The notes below the pieces were generated by a model, which saw nothing but the letters and a program-made list of their open reading frames with translations, was not told the origin of the DNA and did no database searches. Shown here one piece after another: positions 56,416-64,000 of a DNA stretch of 64,000 bases (positions are counted from its first letter, which is position 1; each line of letters starts with the position of its first letter). The DNA is from Gemmatimonadota bacterium (GTDB taxonomy: Bacteria > Gemmatimonadota > Gemmatimonadetes > Gemmatimonadales > Gemmatimonadaceae). The position numbers were made by a program, and so were the translations under genes. The DNA lies in NCBI GenBank assembly GCA_016191225.1, contig JACPPC010000002.1, forward strand, positions 1 to 64,000. Direction: 5' to 3'.

Positions 56416-56512
56416 GGGGAGGCTGGGTGGTGGGGTCCGTATAACCCAATGGTCGGCCCAAGCACGCTGCTGCCTGAGCCGACCACTGGAATTCGCGTCA
56501 CACGGTCTCGCC

Positions 56513-56535
56513 GTCCGCGCCCGTCGGGCGCGGAC
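56513..56535 (-). terminator. Hairpin between the two pilin genes
   Basis: GTCCGCGCCC (56513-56522) / GGGCGCGGAC (56526-56535), 3-base loop, 10 bases past the first pilin stop. It could be an attenuator giving more first-pilin mRNA than downstream mRNA. Confidence 0.5.
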
Positions 56536-56544
56536 GTGGGCAGG

Positions 56545-57060
56545 TCACGGGCCGTAGGTGACCGTGATCGTCAGCGTGCCGCTGAAGCTGCCGTTCGAGG
56601 TCCCCGCCGTGGTCGTCAGCCGGCCGCCGACCGCGTAGCAGAGGATGCCGCCGGAGCCGAGGTTCGTGCTCAGCGCGCCGCCGGTCACGTCCACCGGCGT
56701 GACGCCCGAGCGATCACACGAGCCCGATGGGATGTTCTTCGTCCCGACCGACGAGGAGAGAATGCTGTACACCGGCGCCGTGCCAGGGCCCGTGAACGTC
56801 ACGGTGAGCGGGAAGGTGACGGTGACGTTGGCACTCGCAGCGCCGACGACTTCGATGAGACCGGTCGTCGCCGCGTTGAACGCGACGTCGGTGACCGACG
56901 GCTTGGTCACGGCCCCGAAGTTGAGCCCGGCCGGGCTCGTGATGCTGATCGCCGGGTTGACCGCAGCGGTCACGGCCATCTGGGCACCGGCCACCGACGA
57001 CGCGGCGACGAGTGCGGCTCCGAGCAGTGACGCCCGCAGGGTGAACGGAAGGCTACGCAT
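56545..57060 (-). CDS. DUF4402 pilin-like subunit 1 (major)
   Basis: 171 aa. Start ATG 57060 follows AAGGAG at 8 bases. Signal peptide RSLPFTLRASLLGAALVAA with cleavage after AGAQ. DUF4402 pattern: AAVNPAISITSPAGLNFGAV, TGLIEVVGAASANVTVTFPL, GTAPVYSILSSSVGTKNIPS, GGRLTTTAGTSNGSFSGTLT, and last strand TITVTYGP. Two Cys (SCDRSG, ILCYAVGG). First gene of the operon and therefore likely the main fibre subunit. Confidence 0.82.
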   Translation of the reverse strand: MRSLPFTLRASLLGAALVAASSVAGAQMAVTAAVNPAISITSPAGLNFGAVTKPSVTDVAFNAATTGLIEVVGAASANVTVTFPLTVTFTGPGTAPVYSILSSSVGTKNIPSGSCDRSGVTPVDVTGGALSTNLGSGGILCYAVGGRLTTTAGTSNGSFSGTLTITVTYGP

Positions 57061-57226
57061 GGACCTGACTCCTTGGAAATATCCGGGGGACAAGCGGAGG
57101 GCAGAGAATGCTCCGAAGCCATGTGTGTCGCAAGATCGTTGCCGCGGAGTCGCGCCGAAGTGCATGAAATCGAGCCGGTTATGCCTGCTCGTCCGGGGTG
57201 ACATGGCGCACACGGCCTGCCGGAGC

Positions 57227-57250
57227 TGTGATGGCCCGTACTACATCACA
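57227..57250. promoter_or_regulatory. Inverted repeat upstream of pilin operon
   Basis: TGTGATG-N10-CATCACA, 7-bp perfect arms. The half-sites look CRP/FNR-like (TGTGA...TCACA), but the spacing is longer than a classical CRP site. Confidence 0.4.
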
Positions 57251-57498
57251 AAAATGCCGTTGCAGGTCGTGACTGTGGGCAAGTCGTCTTCGCCGGCTGA
57301 TCACGTAAGCCACGCAACCACATGCACGAAGGGATCAGGCGCCTCTCGCGCGGCGCTAGGACTGGCTCCGGCGGGCCCGGCCTGCGAAAGGACATCCTGG
57401 CCGAGCGCCGCGACGCGTTTCTCGACAACCGACCCGCGCTCGATATTTGGCGCTGTCTTGCCTTTCCCAGGAGTGTGTGGCGCCTCGGACGCGACGCT

Positions 57499-57518
57499 CT
57501 GTGGCGCCCATGCCACAG
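57499..57518 (-). terminator. Hairpin immediately after pntB
   Basis: CTGTGGC (57499-57505), loop GCCCAT, GCCACAG (57512-57518), adjacent to the pntB stop codon. No T-run follows. Confidence 0.45.
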
Positions 57519-57519
57519 C

Positions 57520-58974
57520 CTACAGCTGCTTCACCTCGGCCACGAGCTTCGTCAGTGACGTCTTGGCGTCGCCGAACAGCATGCTCGTCTTCGGGTCGTA
57601 GAACAGCTCGTTCTCGATCCCGGCGAAGCCGGCCGCCATGCCTCGCTTCAGCACGATGATGCTTTTCGCCACGTCGGCGTTCAGGATCGGCATCCCGTAG
57701 ATCGGCGATCCTTTGTCGTGCTTCGCCGCCGGGTTCACTACGTCGTTGGCGCCGATCACAAGGGCCACGTCCGCGGTCGCGAACTCGTCGTTGATCTCGT
57801 CCATGTCGAACAGCTTGTCGTAGGGCACGTTCGACTCGGCGAGCAGCACGTTCATGTGGCCCGGCATGCGGCCGGCCACGGGGTGGATCGCGTACTTCAC
57901 CTCACCCCCCTTCTTCTCGATCAGCTCGGCGAGCTCGCGCACGGTGTGCTGTGCCTGGGCCACCGCCATCCCGTACCCGGGGATCACGATGACCTTGCTC
58001 GCGTAGCCCAGCTGGATCGCGGCGTCCTCGGCGGAGATGCTCTTCACGCTCAGTCCCGCCGTGCTCCGGGCCGACGACTCGGGCGGCGTGCCGAAGGCCC
58101 CGAAGATGACGTTGCCGAACGAGCGGTTCATCGCCTTCGACATGATGATCGACAGGATGAAGCCGCCCGCGCCCTCGAGGGCGCCAGCGATGATCAGCAC
58201 CGTGTTGCCGATCGCGAAGCCGGTCGCGGCGGCCGCCAGGCCCGCGTACGAGTTCAGCAATGACACCACGACCGGCATGTCAGCCCCGCCGATCGGCAGC
58301 ACGAGCGAGATGCCGATCGCGAACGAGAGCGCGGACATCGTCCAGAACGCCCACGCGGCCGACGGGTCGAACACGAGGTACACGAGCAGCCCCGCCGTGC
58401 CCGCCAACGCGGCGATGTTCACCGCGTTCTGGCCGGGATAGGTAAGCGGCCGGCCCGGGATGAACTCCTGCAGCTTGCCGAACGCCATGAACGAGCCCGT
58501 CACCGTCAGCGAGCCGAACAGCACCTCGAAGCCGAGCGCCCCCATCTCGAAGCGCGGGATCACCCCCGCAACGCCGGTCGCGTCGGGCGCGGTGCGGTGC
58601 AGGTACTCGGCGATTCCCACCAGGCTCGCCGCGAGCGCACCGAACATGTGCGACACGGCGATCTGCTGCGGCACCGCCGTCATCGGGACCTTCGTGCCGA
58701 GTGGATAGCCGATCAGGGATCCCACAGCGAGCCCCGCGATGATCCACTGGTACTCGACGATCTCGTTCACGATCAGCGTGCCGACGATCGCGAGCAGCAT
58801 GCCGGCTGCGGCCTGCTGCATGCCGCGGCGGGCACTGTCGGGCTTGGTGAGCGACTTGAGGCCGAGGATGAAGAAGACCGCCGCCGCGAAGTAGCTCCCC
58901 TGCGTCAGCAGGGTGCGGGCCAGCGCGCCCGCCCCCGCCGACCCGGCGGCGTCGATCAGCGTCGAGAGAGTCAC
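57520..58974 (-). CDS. pntB: NAD(P) transhydrogenase beta subunit
   Basis: 484 aa, about eight or nine membrane spans and a C-terminal NADP-binding domain (dIII): VIVIPGYGMAVAQAQHTVRE, HPVAGRMPGHMNVLLAESNV, FDMDEINDEFATADVALVIG, GANDVVNPAAKHDKGSPIYG. These are the standard dIII motifs. GTG start at 58974 overlaps the preceding stop (GTGA). Uses the proton gradient to reduce NADP with NADH. Confidence 0.95.
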   Translation of the reverse strand: MTLSTLIDAAGSAGAGALARTLLTQGSYFAAAVFFILGLKSLTKPDSARRGMQQAAAGMLLAIVGTLIVNEIVEYQWIIAGLAVGSLIGYPLGTKVPMTAVPQQIAVSHMFGALAASLVGIAEYLHRTAPDATGVAGVIPRFEMGALGFEVLFGSLTVTGSFMAFGKLQEFIPGRPLTYPGQNAVNIAALAGTAGLLVYLVFDPSAAWAFWTMSALSFAIGISLVLPIGGADMPVVVSLLNSYAGLAAAATGFAIGNTVLIIAGALEGAGGFILSIIMSKAMNRSFGNVIFGAFGTPPESSARSTAGLSVKSISAEDAAIQLGYASKVIVIPGYGMAVAQAQHTVRELAELIEKKGGEVKYAIHPVAGRMPGHMNVLLAESNVPYDKLFDMDEINDEFATADVALVIGANDVVNPAAKHDKGSPIYGMPILNADVAKSIIVLKRGMAAGFAGIENELFYDPKTSMLFGDAKTSLTKLVAEVKQL

Positions 58975-59279
58975 GGTGCGTCGCCCGCCGTCTTCGTGTC
59001 CGCCCGCTTGAACATGTGGAGCATCCGGTCAGTGATCCCGAAGCCGCCCACGACGTTGATCGTCGCGCAGGTGACCGCCACGAAGCCGAGGATCGACGTC
59101 AGCGTCGAGTGACGCGAGCCGGCCACCACCAGGGCGCCCACGATCGAGATCGCCGAGATCGCGTTTGTCGCGGACATGAGCGGCGTGTGCAGCAGCGGCG
59201 GCACGCGCGTGAGGATGCTGAAGCCGACGAAGCCGGCGAGGATAAAGACGTACAGCTGCAGGATGATCGTGAGCGTCAT
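58971..59279 (-). CDS. pntAb: NAD(P) transhydrogenase alpha-2 (membrane) subunit
   Basis: 102 aa with three spans (LQLYVFILAGFVGFSIL, PLMSATNAISAISIVGALVV, ILGFVAVTCATINVVGGFGI) and TPLMSATNAIS/VTDRM marks of the dII fragment. Split alpha subunit, as in Rhodospirillum-type PntAA/PntAB/PntB. ATG start 59279; 16 bases after pntAa. Confidence 0.93.
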   Translation of the reverse strand: MTLTIILQLYVFILAGFVGFSILTRVPPLLHTPLMSATNAISAISIVGALVVAGSRHSTLTSILGFVAVTCATINVVGGFGITDRMLHMFKRADTKTAGDAP

Positions 59280-59295
59280 CGTGGGGTCCGGGGAA

Positions 59296-60405
59296 TCAGG
59301 GGCGCACCTGGCCGCCGTGGGTCACGGCCATCGGGCCCGTGATCTCGTCGGCGAGGTCGATCGTGAGCCCCTGGTCCTTGGGGGCGAGGTGCTGGAGCAG
59401 CTCGAGCACGTTGCGGCTGAACATCGCGCTGGCGTGGGTCGGCAGGGTGCTGGGCAGGTTGAGTGGGCCCATGATCGTCACGCCGTGCCGGGTGACGGTC
59501 TCGCCGGGGACGGTGATGGCGCAGTTGCCCCCGGATTCCGCCGCGAGGTCCACCAGCACGGCGCCCGCCTTCATGGTCCGCACCATCTCCTCGGCGATCA
59601 GCACCGGGGCGCGCTTGCCGGGAATCGCCGCCGTGGTGATCACCAGGTCCATCTCCGGCAGCACCGCGGCGATCGCCGCCTGGGTGCGCGCTTGCGCGTC
59701 CGCGGCTTGCTCCTTCGCGTACCCGCCGGCGGTTTCCGCCGCCCCGGCGGCGAGCTCCGCCGCGATGAACTTCGCCCCCAGCGAGTGCACCTGCTCCTTC
59801 ACCGCCGCGCGCACGTCGAAGGCGCTCACCACCGCGCCGAGGCGGCGGGCCGTCGCGATCGCCTGCAGTCCGGCCACGCCGGCGCCGAGCACGAAGGCCT
59901 TGGCCGGGGGGATGTTCCCCGCAGCCGTGGTGAGCATCGGCAGGAAGCGCGGCAGGGCGCCGGCGGCCAGCAGGACCGCCTTGTACCCCGCCACCGTCGC
60001 CTGCGACGACAACACGTCCATGCTCTGCGCGCGCGAGATGCGCGGCACTCGCTCGAGGGCCAGCGCGGTGACCTGGCGCTCGGCCAGCCGCGCCAGAAGG
60101 TCGGCGCTCTGGCCGGCCGGCAGCAGCGAGACGAGTACGGTGCCTGCCGAAAGTCGCGCCGCCTCGTCGAGGGTCGGTTTCTGCACCTTGCAGACCACGG
60201 CGGCGCCGGCACACGCCTCGGCCGCATCGGCGGCAATTGTCGCGCCGGCCTTGACGTACAGGGCATCGGCGAATCCGGCGGCGGCGCCGGCGTCGTGCTC
60301 GACGGCCACCGTGGCGCCAGCCTTCAGCAGCCTGACGACGCTGTCGGGAACGACGGCGACGCGCTGCTCGCGCTCGGCGGTCTCCTTCAGGACTGCAACG
60401 CGCAT
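59296..60405 (-). CDS. pntAa: NAD(P) transhydrogenase alpha-1 (NAD-binding) subunit
   Basis: 369 aa soluble dI. Start ATG 60405 (MRVAVLKETAEREQRVAVVP). Motifs: ALERVPRISRAQSMDVLSSQ, GYKAVLLAAGALPRFLPML, FVLGAGVAGLQAIATARRLG (NAD-binding loop), SAFDVRAAVKEQVHSLGAKF and AIPGKRAPVLIAEEMV. Same split organisation as other bacterial transhydrogenases with a free dI. It opens the pnt operon; NADPH supply is the likely function. Confidence 0.93.
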   Translation of the reverse strand: MRVAVLKETAEREQRVAVVPDSVVRLLKAGATVAVEHDAGAAAGFADALYVKAGATIAADAAEACAGAAVVCKVQKPTLDEAARLSAGTVLVSLLPAGQSADLLARLAERQVTALALERVPRISRAQSMDVLSSQATVAGYKAVLLAAGALPRFLPMLTTAAGNIPPAKAFVLGAGVAGLQAIATARRLGAVVSAFDVRAAVKEQVHSLGAKFIAAELAAGAAETAGGYAKEQAADAQARTQAAIAAVLPEMDLVITTAAIPGKRAPVLIAEEMVRTMKAGAVLVDLAAESGGNCAITVPGETVTRHGVTIMGPLNLPSTLPTHASAMFSRNVLELLQHLAPKDQGLTIDLADEITGPMAVTHGGQVRP

Positions 60406-60502
60406 GCGATCGGGGATCGAGGCTCGGGCGGGACATGGCACAACCGGCGGGGGCACCCGCGCGCCACCCGACGTGGCCGCCCGGAAGCGGCCCGCGCGGG
60501 AT

Positions 60503-61411
60503 TTACATCACGTGCACGGCCGGGGCAACCGCATGTGCCGCAATCCAGTCGGTCACCTGCGCGCAAACCGCCGCGTGGCCGTAGTCCACCGCGATCACGT
60601 GTCCCGCCCCAGTCACCCAGCGCAGCTCCCGTTCGGGGCTGCCGATCCGGCCGAACGCGGCCTCCGTGCGCACGCCCTCGACCCGGTTGTCCTCGCGAGA
60701 CTGGAGCACCAGCGTCGGCGCCGTGACGCGCGGCAGGGCCTCGACGGCGCGATGTACGAGGTTCACCAGTTGCGGGCCGAGTCGGACGGGCAGGGAGCCG
60801 TAGCTCCTCGCCCGGGCGGCCTCGGCCGGGTCGTGGATCGAGCGGCGATCGCTGCCCGTGAGGGCCGGCCGGAGGAGCCAGACCAGCCACCAGAACCGGG
60901 CCCCGATCTCCATGCCGCGCGTGGTGCTGATCAGGGGGGCGAGCCAGACGCACGACTGGGTGCGTGGCTCGCCGGCGGCAAGGAGTGCGCCCAAGGCCGC
61001 GCCCATCGACTGTCCCACGATGGCCACTCGCCGGTGCCGGGCCAAAAGGCCCTTCAACGCCTCTCGCGCTCCCCGCTCCCAGTCGGCGGCACCCGACGCG
61101 GCAAACGCCTCCAGCGAGTGTCCATGCCCTGGCAGCAGCGGCACGTGCACCGTCCAGCCGCGCTCGTGACAGGCGGTCGCGACGTAGCCCAGCGACTGCG
61201 GAGTATCGCCGAAGCCGTGGAGGGCAAGCACCGCGACCGCGCCCGATCCCTCGAGCAGGATCGGCTCGGCCCCGGTGACCGCCCCACCGGGGCCGGGCGG
61301 GCCAAGCCGCTGGCGCACACCGCGCGCCGCGGCCCGCCATGACGCGGTCCGCACCACGGCGGCGCCCGCCGCCGCGAGGGCCGCGAGGCCCGAGGAGAGG
61401 AGGGCGTTCAC
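60503..61411 (-). CDS. Alpha/beta-hydrolase
   Basis: 302 aa from GTG 61411 (VNALLSSGLAALAAAGAAVV), which follows GGGAAGG at 5 bases. Hydrophobic N-terminal segment, possibly a membrane anchor. Fold marks: VAVLALHGFGDTPQSLGYVA (oxyanion HGF), nucleophile elbow VAIVGQSMGAALGALLAAGE (Ser about 137), acid in TLVLQSREDNRVEG and His in VTGAGHVIAVDYGH. Resembles carboxylesterase/monoglyceride lipase-type enzymes of the serine aminopeptidase-S33 group. Substrate unknown. Upstream, co-directional, of pntAa. Confidence 0.8.
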   Translation of the reverse strand: MNALLSSGLAALAAAGAAVVRTASWRAAARGVRQRLGPPGPGGAVTGAEPILLEGSGAVAVLALHGFGDTPQSLGYVATACHERGWTVHVPLLPGHGHSLEAFAASGAADWERGAREALKGLLARHRRVAIVGQSMGAALGALLAAGEPRTQSCVWLAPLISTTRGMEIGARFWWLVWLLRPALTGSDRRSIHDPAEAARARSYGSLPVRLGPQLVNLVHRAVEALPRVTAPTLVLQSREDNRVEGVRTEAAFGRIGSPERELRWVTGAGHVIAVDYGHAAVCAQVTDWIAAHAVAPAVHVM

Positions 61412-61472
61412 GAGGGCCTTCCCGTCGGAAGCCCGATCCGCACCCCGTGCCCGCAGCGCATCCACTAATACC

Positions 61473-62663
61473 CTAGTAACTGGGCACGCGCGGGTCCACG
61501 TCCGTGCTCCAGCGGGCGATCCCGCCATCCAGGTTGGCGACGCGCGTGTAGCCCTGCGTGCGCAGGTACGCCATGACTGACCGGCTGCGCTGGCCATGGT
61601 GGCAATGCACGATCACGTCGCAGTCGCGCGGAATCCGCTCGAGGGCGCCGGGCACATCGCGCATCGGGATCAGCATCGCGCCATCGATGTGCGCGATCGC
61701 GTGCTCATGAGGCTCGCGCACGTCGAGCAGCAGGGCCCCGCCGCGCGCCAGCCGGTCGCGGGCCTCCATCGGCGTCAGCTCAGCCGAGGCCCCACTCGGT
61801 CCGGTGAGCGGCGCCGCGCCCGCGTACGGCGCCCCGCAGAAGGCTTCGTAGTCGATCAGCGCGGTGATCGTCCGCGTGCCGCACGCCGGGCACTCGGGGT
61901 CGCGCCGCACCGCGATCGATCGCATACCCATCCGCAGCGCGTCCACGAGGAGCAGTCGCCCGTCCAGGGTCTCGCCAAGGCCGAGCATGAACTTGATCGC
62001 CTCGGTGGCCTGGATCATCCCGATCAGCCCCGGCATCACGCCGAACACGCCCGCCTCGGCGCAGCTCGGCACAAGCCCCGGCGGCGGTGGCTCGCGGAAC
62101 AGGCAGCGATAACAGGGACCTGTCGCGGTGCAGAAGATCGCGGCCTGTCCCTCGAAGCGCTGCACGCTGCCATACACATTCGGCTTTCCCAGCAGCACGC
62201 AGGCGTCGGAGAGCAGGTAGCGCGTTGGAAAGTTGTCGCTGCCGTCCACGACGAGATCGTACTGGCCCACGATCGCCAGCGCGTTGGCCGAGGTCAGTGC
62301 CTCGGCGTGCGGCACCACCCGCACGTGCGGGTTCAGGTCGGCGAGCCGCGCCCGGGCCGATTCGGTCTTTGCCTCGCCGATGCTCGCCGTGCCGTGCAGC
62401 ACCTGTCGGTGCAGGTTGGAGGCGTCGACGCGGTCGAAGTCGACCAGTCCGAGTGTGCCGACGCCAGCTGCAGCCAGGTAGAGGGCCACCGGCGAACCGA
62501 GGCCGCCGGTGCCGACCACGAGCACGCGAGTGGCGCGCAGCTTCTCCTGTCCAACGAGGCCGACCTCGGGTAGCGTCAGCTGGCGGCTGTAGCGCAGCAG
62601 CTCGGCGGTTGACAGCGGCGCTGGAGGTGACGCGTGGGGCACCGGAGAGGGCGGCGCGCTCAT
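61473..62663 (-). CDS. MoeB/ThiF-family adenylyltransferase with rhodanese domain
   Basis: 396 aa. N-terminal E1-like domain (about 20-265): LLRYSRQLTLPEVGLVGQEK, VLVVGTGGLGSPVALYLAAA, DFDRVDASNLHRQVLHGTAS, DGSDNFPTRYLL and CYRCLFREPPPPGLVPSC. Zinc pair in PECPACGTRT (C-X2-C) with an earlier CXXC. C-terminal rhodanese (about 285-396): LLLDVREPHEHAIAHIDGA and active loop VHCHHGQRSRSVM with Cys. MoeZ/MOCS3-type enzymes activate MoaD/ThiS/CysO-like sulfur carriers. Which sulfur pathway is used is not shown. Confidence 0.9.
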   Translation of the reverse strand: MSAPPSPVPHASPPAPLSTAELLRYSRQLTLPEVGLVGQEKLRATRVLVVGTGGLGSPVALYLAAAGVGTLGLVDFDRVDASNLHRQVLHGTASIGEAKTESARARLADLNPHVRVVPHAEALTSANALAIVGQYDLVVDGSDNFPTRYLLSDACVLLGKPNVYGSVQRFEGQAAIFCTATGPCYRCLFREPPPPGLVPSCAEAGVFGVMPGLIGMIQATEAIKFMLGLGETLDGRLLLVDALRMGMRSIAVRRDPECPACGTRTITALIDYEAFCGAPYAGAAPLTGPSGASAELTPMEARDRLARGGALLLDVREPHEHAIAHIDGAMLIPMRDVPGALERIPRDCDVIVHCHHGQRSRSVMAYLRTQGYTRVANLDGGIARWSTDVDPRVPSY

Positions 62664-62703
62664 GGCATGGAAGCTAGGGCCGGCGCCTCGCCGGGGGGAG
62701 CCG

Positions 62704-63930
62704 TCAACGGTCGTGCCGCGCTCCCGTTATGTACCCGTGGGCCAGCAGGCCCGCGGTGCTGTCGGCGTCGATCGTGGTCTTGTATCGCTCGAGCCGGCCG
62801 TCGCCGGCGACGTGCCGCGTCTTCGCCCGCAGTGCGTCCATGTCGCCGGCGTGAAACAGCCGGCCCTCGCGCGCCACCGCGAGCGACTTCCGCAGCACCG
62901 TCCGCGACTCCGCCCCCACGAGCACGCTCGAGACCGGCAGCGACAGTGCGTAGCGCAACACGTCGTCCGGCCTCGCCAGCCGCGACTGCGCGAGGGCGCC
63001 CCCCGCGAACGCCTTCATGCCGATCACGCCAACGCCCCGCCGCACCAACTCGGGCAAGACGTACCGCTCGAACGAGCGGAAGTGCGCATCGAGGGGATTG
63101 AGTGGGATCGCCACCACGTCCCAGTCGTGTCCCTTGGCGAGGAGCTTGAGCAGGATGTGGGGCGCCTTGTGTCCGGCGAAGCCGATGTAGCGCACCTTGC
63201 CTTGGTCGCGAGCCTCCAGCGCCGCGTCGAGGGCGCCATTCGCGTAGATCCACTCTGGGTCGTTGTCGTAGATCACCTCGTGGATCATCCAGATGTCGGC
63301 CCGGTCGGTCTTGAGGCGAGCCAGCGACGTCTCCAACTCCGCCATGGCCGTCTTGTAGTCCCGAAGCGGTGCGTGCTGCTGCAGGCAGATCGTGGCCCTT
63401 TCGCGCGCCGCCCCCTGCAGCGCGAGCCCGAGCCAGCGCTCGGCCCGCCCGTCGCCGTACTGCGGCCCGGTCTCGAACAGCGTGACGCCCTTGTCGAGCG
63501 CGTCTTGGATGGTGCGGAGCGCTTCCGCCTGCGTCGCCCGCGCGAGGTGGCCGCCACCGAGGCCCAGCACAGAGACGGCGTGTCCGTGGCGGCCAAGCGC
63601 GCGCGTGGGCATCGCTGGAGGCGGAGCGACCTTCGCCGGTCGCACTGGCGGCCTGACCGGTGGCCGCAGAGTGGCCGGTGCCGGCGGTGGCGCGGCGGGG
63701 CGTGCGGCTGGACCGGCCGGTTGCCTCGCTGCCGGCTTGGCAGCTGGCTTCGGCCTCGGCGTGGCGCCGGACTTCGCCACCAACATCGTCGCCGCCTTCG
63801 CTCCCGGCTTCGGTCGCGGCTCTGGTCTCGGGCGGCGCACGGATGCCGCGCGGTGCGCCGGCCTTGGAGAAGCGGAGCTGCGCGTCTTCGTGCGTGCGGT
63901 GCCCGCACGGCGCCTTCCTCGTGCGGCCAT
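62704..63930 (-). CDS. Aldo/keto reductase-like protein with long basic N-terminal extension
   Basis: 408 aa. Residues 1-105 are Arg/Lys/Pro/Ala-rich and disordered-looking (RPRPEPRPKPGAKAATMLVA). The AKR barrel (from about 108: TRALGRHGHAVSVLGLGGGH) retains FETGPQYGDGRAERWLG (Tyr present), IWMIHEVIYDN and IGFAGHKAP. The usual Asp (FDTA) is Glu and the catalytic Lys position reads ICLQQH, so the tetrad is not standard. Either a non-reductase binding role or altered chemistry is possible. Start overlaps the preceding gene's stop by one base (TGATG). Confidence 0.75.
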   Translation of the reverse strand: MAARGRRRAGTARTKTRSSASPRPAHRAASVRRPRPEPRPKPGAKAATMLVAKSGATPRPKPAAKPAARQPAGPAARPAAPPPAPATLRPPVRPPVRPAKVAPPPAMPTRALGRHGHAVSVLGLGGGHLARATQAEALRTIQDALDKGVTLFETGPQYGDGRAERWLGLALQGAARERATICLQQHAPLRDYKTAMAELETSLARLKTDRADIWMIHEVIYDNDPEWIYANGALDAALEARDQGKVRYIGFAGHKAPHILLKLLAKGHDWDVVAIPLNPLDAHFRSFERYVLPELVRRGVGVIGMKAFAGGALAQSRLARPDDVLRYALSLPVSSVLVGAESRTVLRKSLAVAREGRLFHAGDMDALRAKTRHVAGDGRLERYKTTIDADSTAGLLAHGYITGARHDR

Positions 63931-64000
63931 CAGCGGGCGTCCAGTTCGTCGAGCACCGCCGCGACGGCGGCCCGCAGGGCTCCGTCGGGATCCGAGGTGC
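63930..64000 (-). CDS. 3' end of a gene continuing past the window
   Basis: The minus strand from 64000 to 63930 reads TSDPDGALRAAVAAVLDELD and ends AR-stop. The TGA shares a base with the ATG of the aldo/keto reductase gene, so it is probably the preceding operon member. Too short to identify. Confidence 0.5.
   Translation of the reverse strand, partial: TSDPDGALRAAVAAVLDELDAR

Larger units (their letters stand above)
57061..57519. other. Intergenic region upstream of the pilin operon
   Basis: 459 bases. It holds the pilin ribosome site, a 24-bp inverted repeat TGTGATG-N10-CATCACA (57227-57250) at about 170-190 bases before the pilin start, and the transhydrogenase terminator candidate (57499-57518). 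A TTGCGA-N17-CATTCT pair on the minus strand (57101-57129 region) could be a promoter. No gene seen. Confidence 0.5.

Noticed and set aside
61465-61485. Possible second NrtR site (TTACTA...TATTAGT)
   Set aside because: The half-sites are in the wrong relative orientation for the 48383 palindrome, and the site overlaps the stop of the MoeB-like gene.

Overview
The window is about 64 kb of high-GC, gene-dense chromosome from a Gram-negative (diderm) bacterium. LPS glycosyltransferases, an LpxL-type acyltransferase, OmpA and Omp85-like barrels, lipoproteins and a chaperone-usher operon establish the outer membrane. The combination of type III glutamine synthetase, futalosine-route menaquinone synthesis (MqnD), a TSP3-OmpA porin and very high GC suggests Gemmatimonadota. 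That placement is inferred; no rRNA is present to confirm it. I saw no tRNA, rRNA, CRISPR array, insertion sequence or prophage.

Layout. 1-2.8 kb: a secreted subtilisin-like lipoprotein protease whose frame is broken by a perfect 31-bp tandem duplication. 3.1-7.7 kb: LPS assembly (two GT9 heptosyltransferase-like enzymes, one GT4, one LpxL-like acyltransferase). 7.7-15.4 kb: TSP3-OmpA, glutamine synthetase III, a phosphodiester glycosidase-like protein, a secreted coiled-coil protein and glutamine synthetase I. 15.6-18.3 kb: a translationally coupled mqnD, histidine kinase and HD-GYP response regulator. 18.3-23.8 kb: an outer-membrane barrel, a histone H1-like acidic/basic protein, a MerR-type regulator, an SDR and a plasmid-type replication initiator homologue. 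23.9-30.4 kb: S41 protease, TolB-like propeller, stomatin (QmcA), a small zinc ribbon, a DAACS symporter and a YhaM-like HD nuclease. 30.4-35.7 kb: three tandem secreted TPR paralogues followed by a second S41 protease. 35.8-39.3 kb: Vgb-like propeller, two lipoproteins and a COG4947-type esterase.

39.3-46.2 kb is the most distinctive locus, a tight co-directional cluster: SPFH/YdjI-like protein, SpeD-like AdoMet decarboxylase, two zinc-ribbon/DUF4178 proteins, a one-pass membrane peptide, a DUF350 protein, a membrane-fused SpeE-like aminopropyltransferase and a Tat-exported FAD amine-oxidase-like protein. The set reads as a membrane-attached polyamine synthesis and oxidation system of unknown purpose.

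46.4-51.5 kb: small zinc ribbon, cold-shock protein with a structured leader, an NrtR-type regulator with a palindromic operator candidate, GH3 hexosaminidase, a YggX-like protein with two extra CxxC pairs and a fatty-acid desaturase. 51.6-57.1 kb: an alternative chaperone-usher operon (two DUF4402 pilins, PapD-like chaperone, usher with a Pro/Arg/Ala-rich tail). 57.5-64 kb: three-subunit proton-translocating transhydrogenase, alpha/beta hydrolase, MoeB-rhodanese fusion, an atypical aldo/keto reductase and the 3' end of one further gene.
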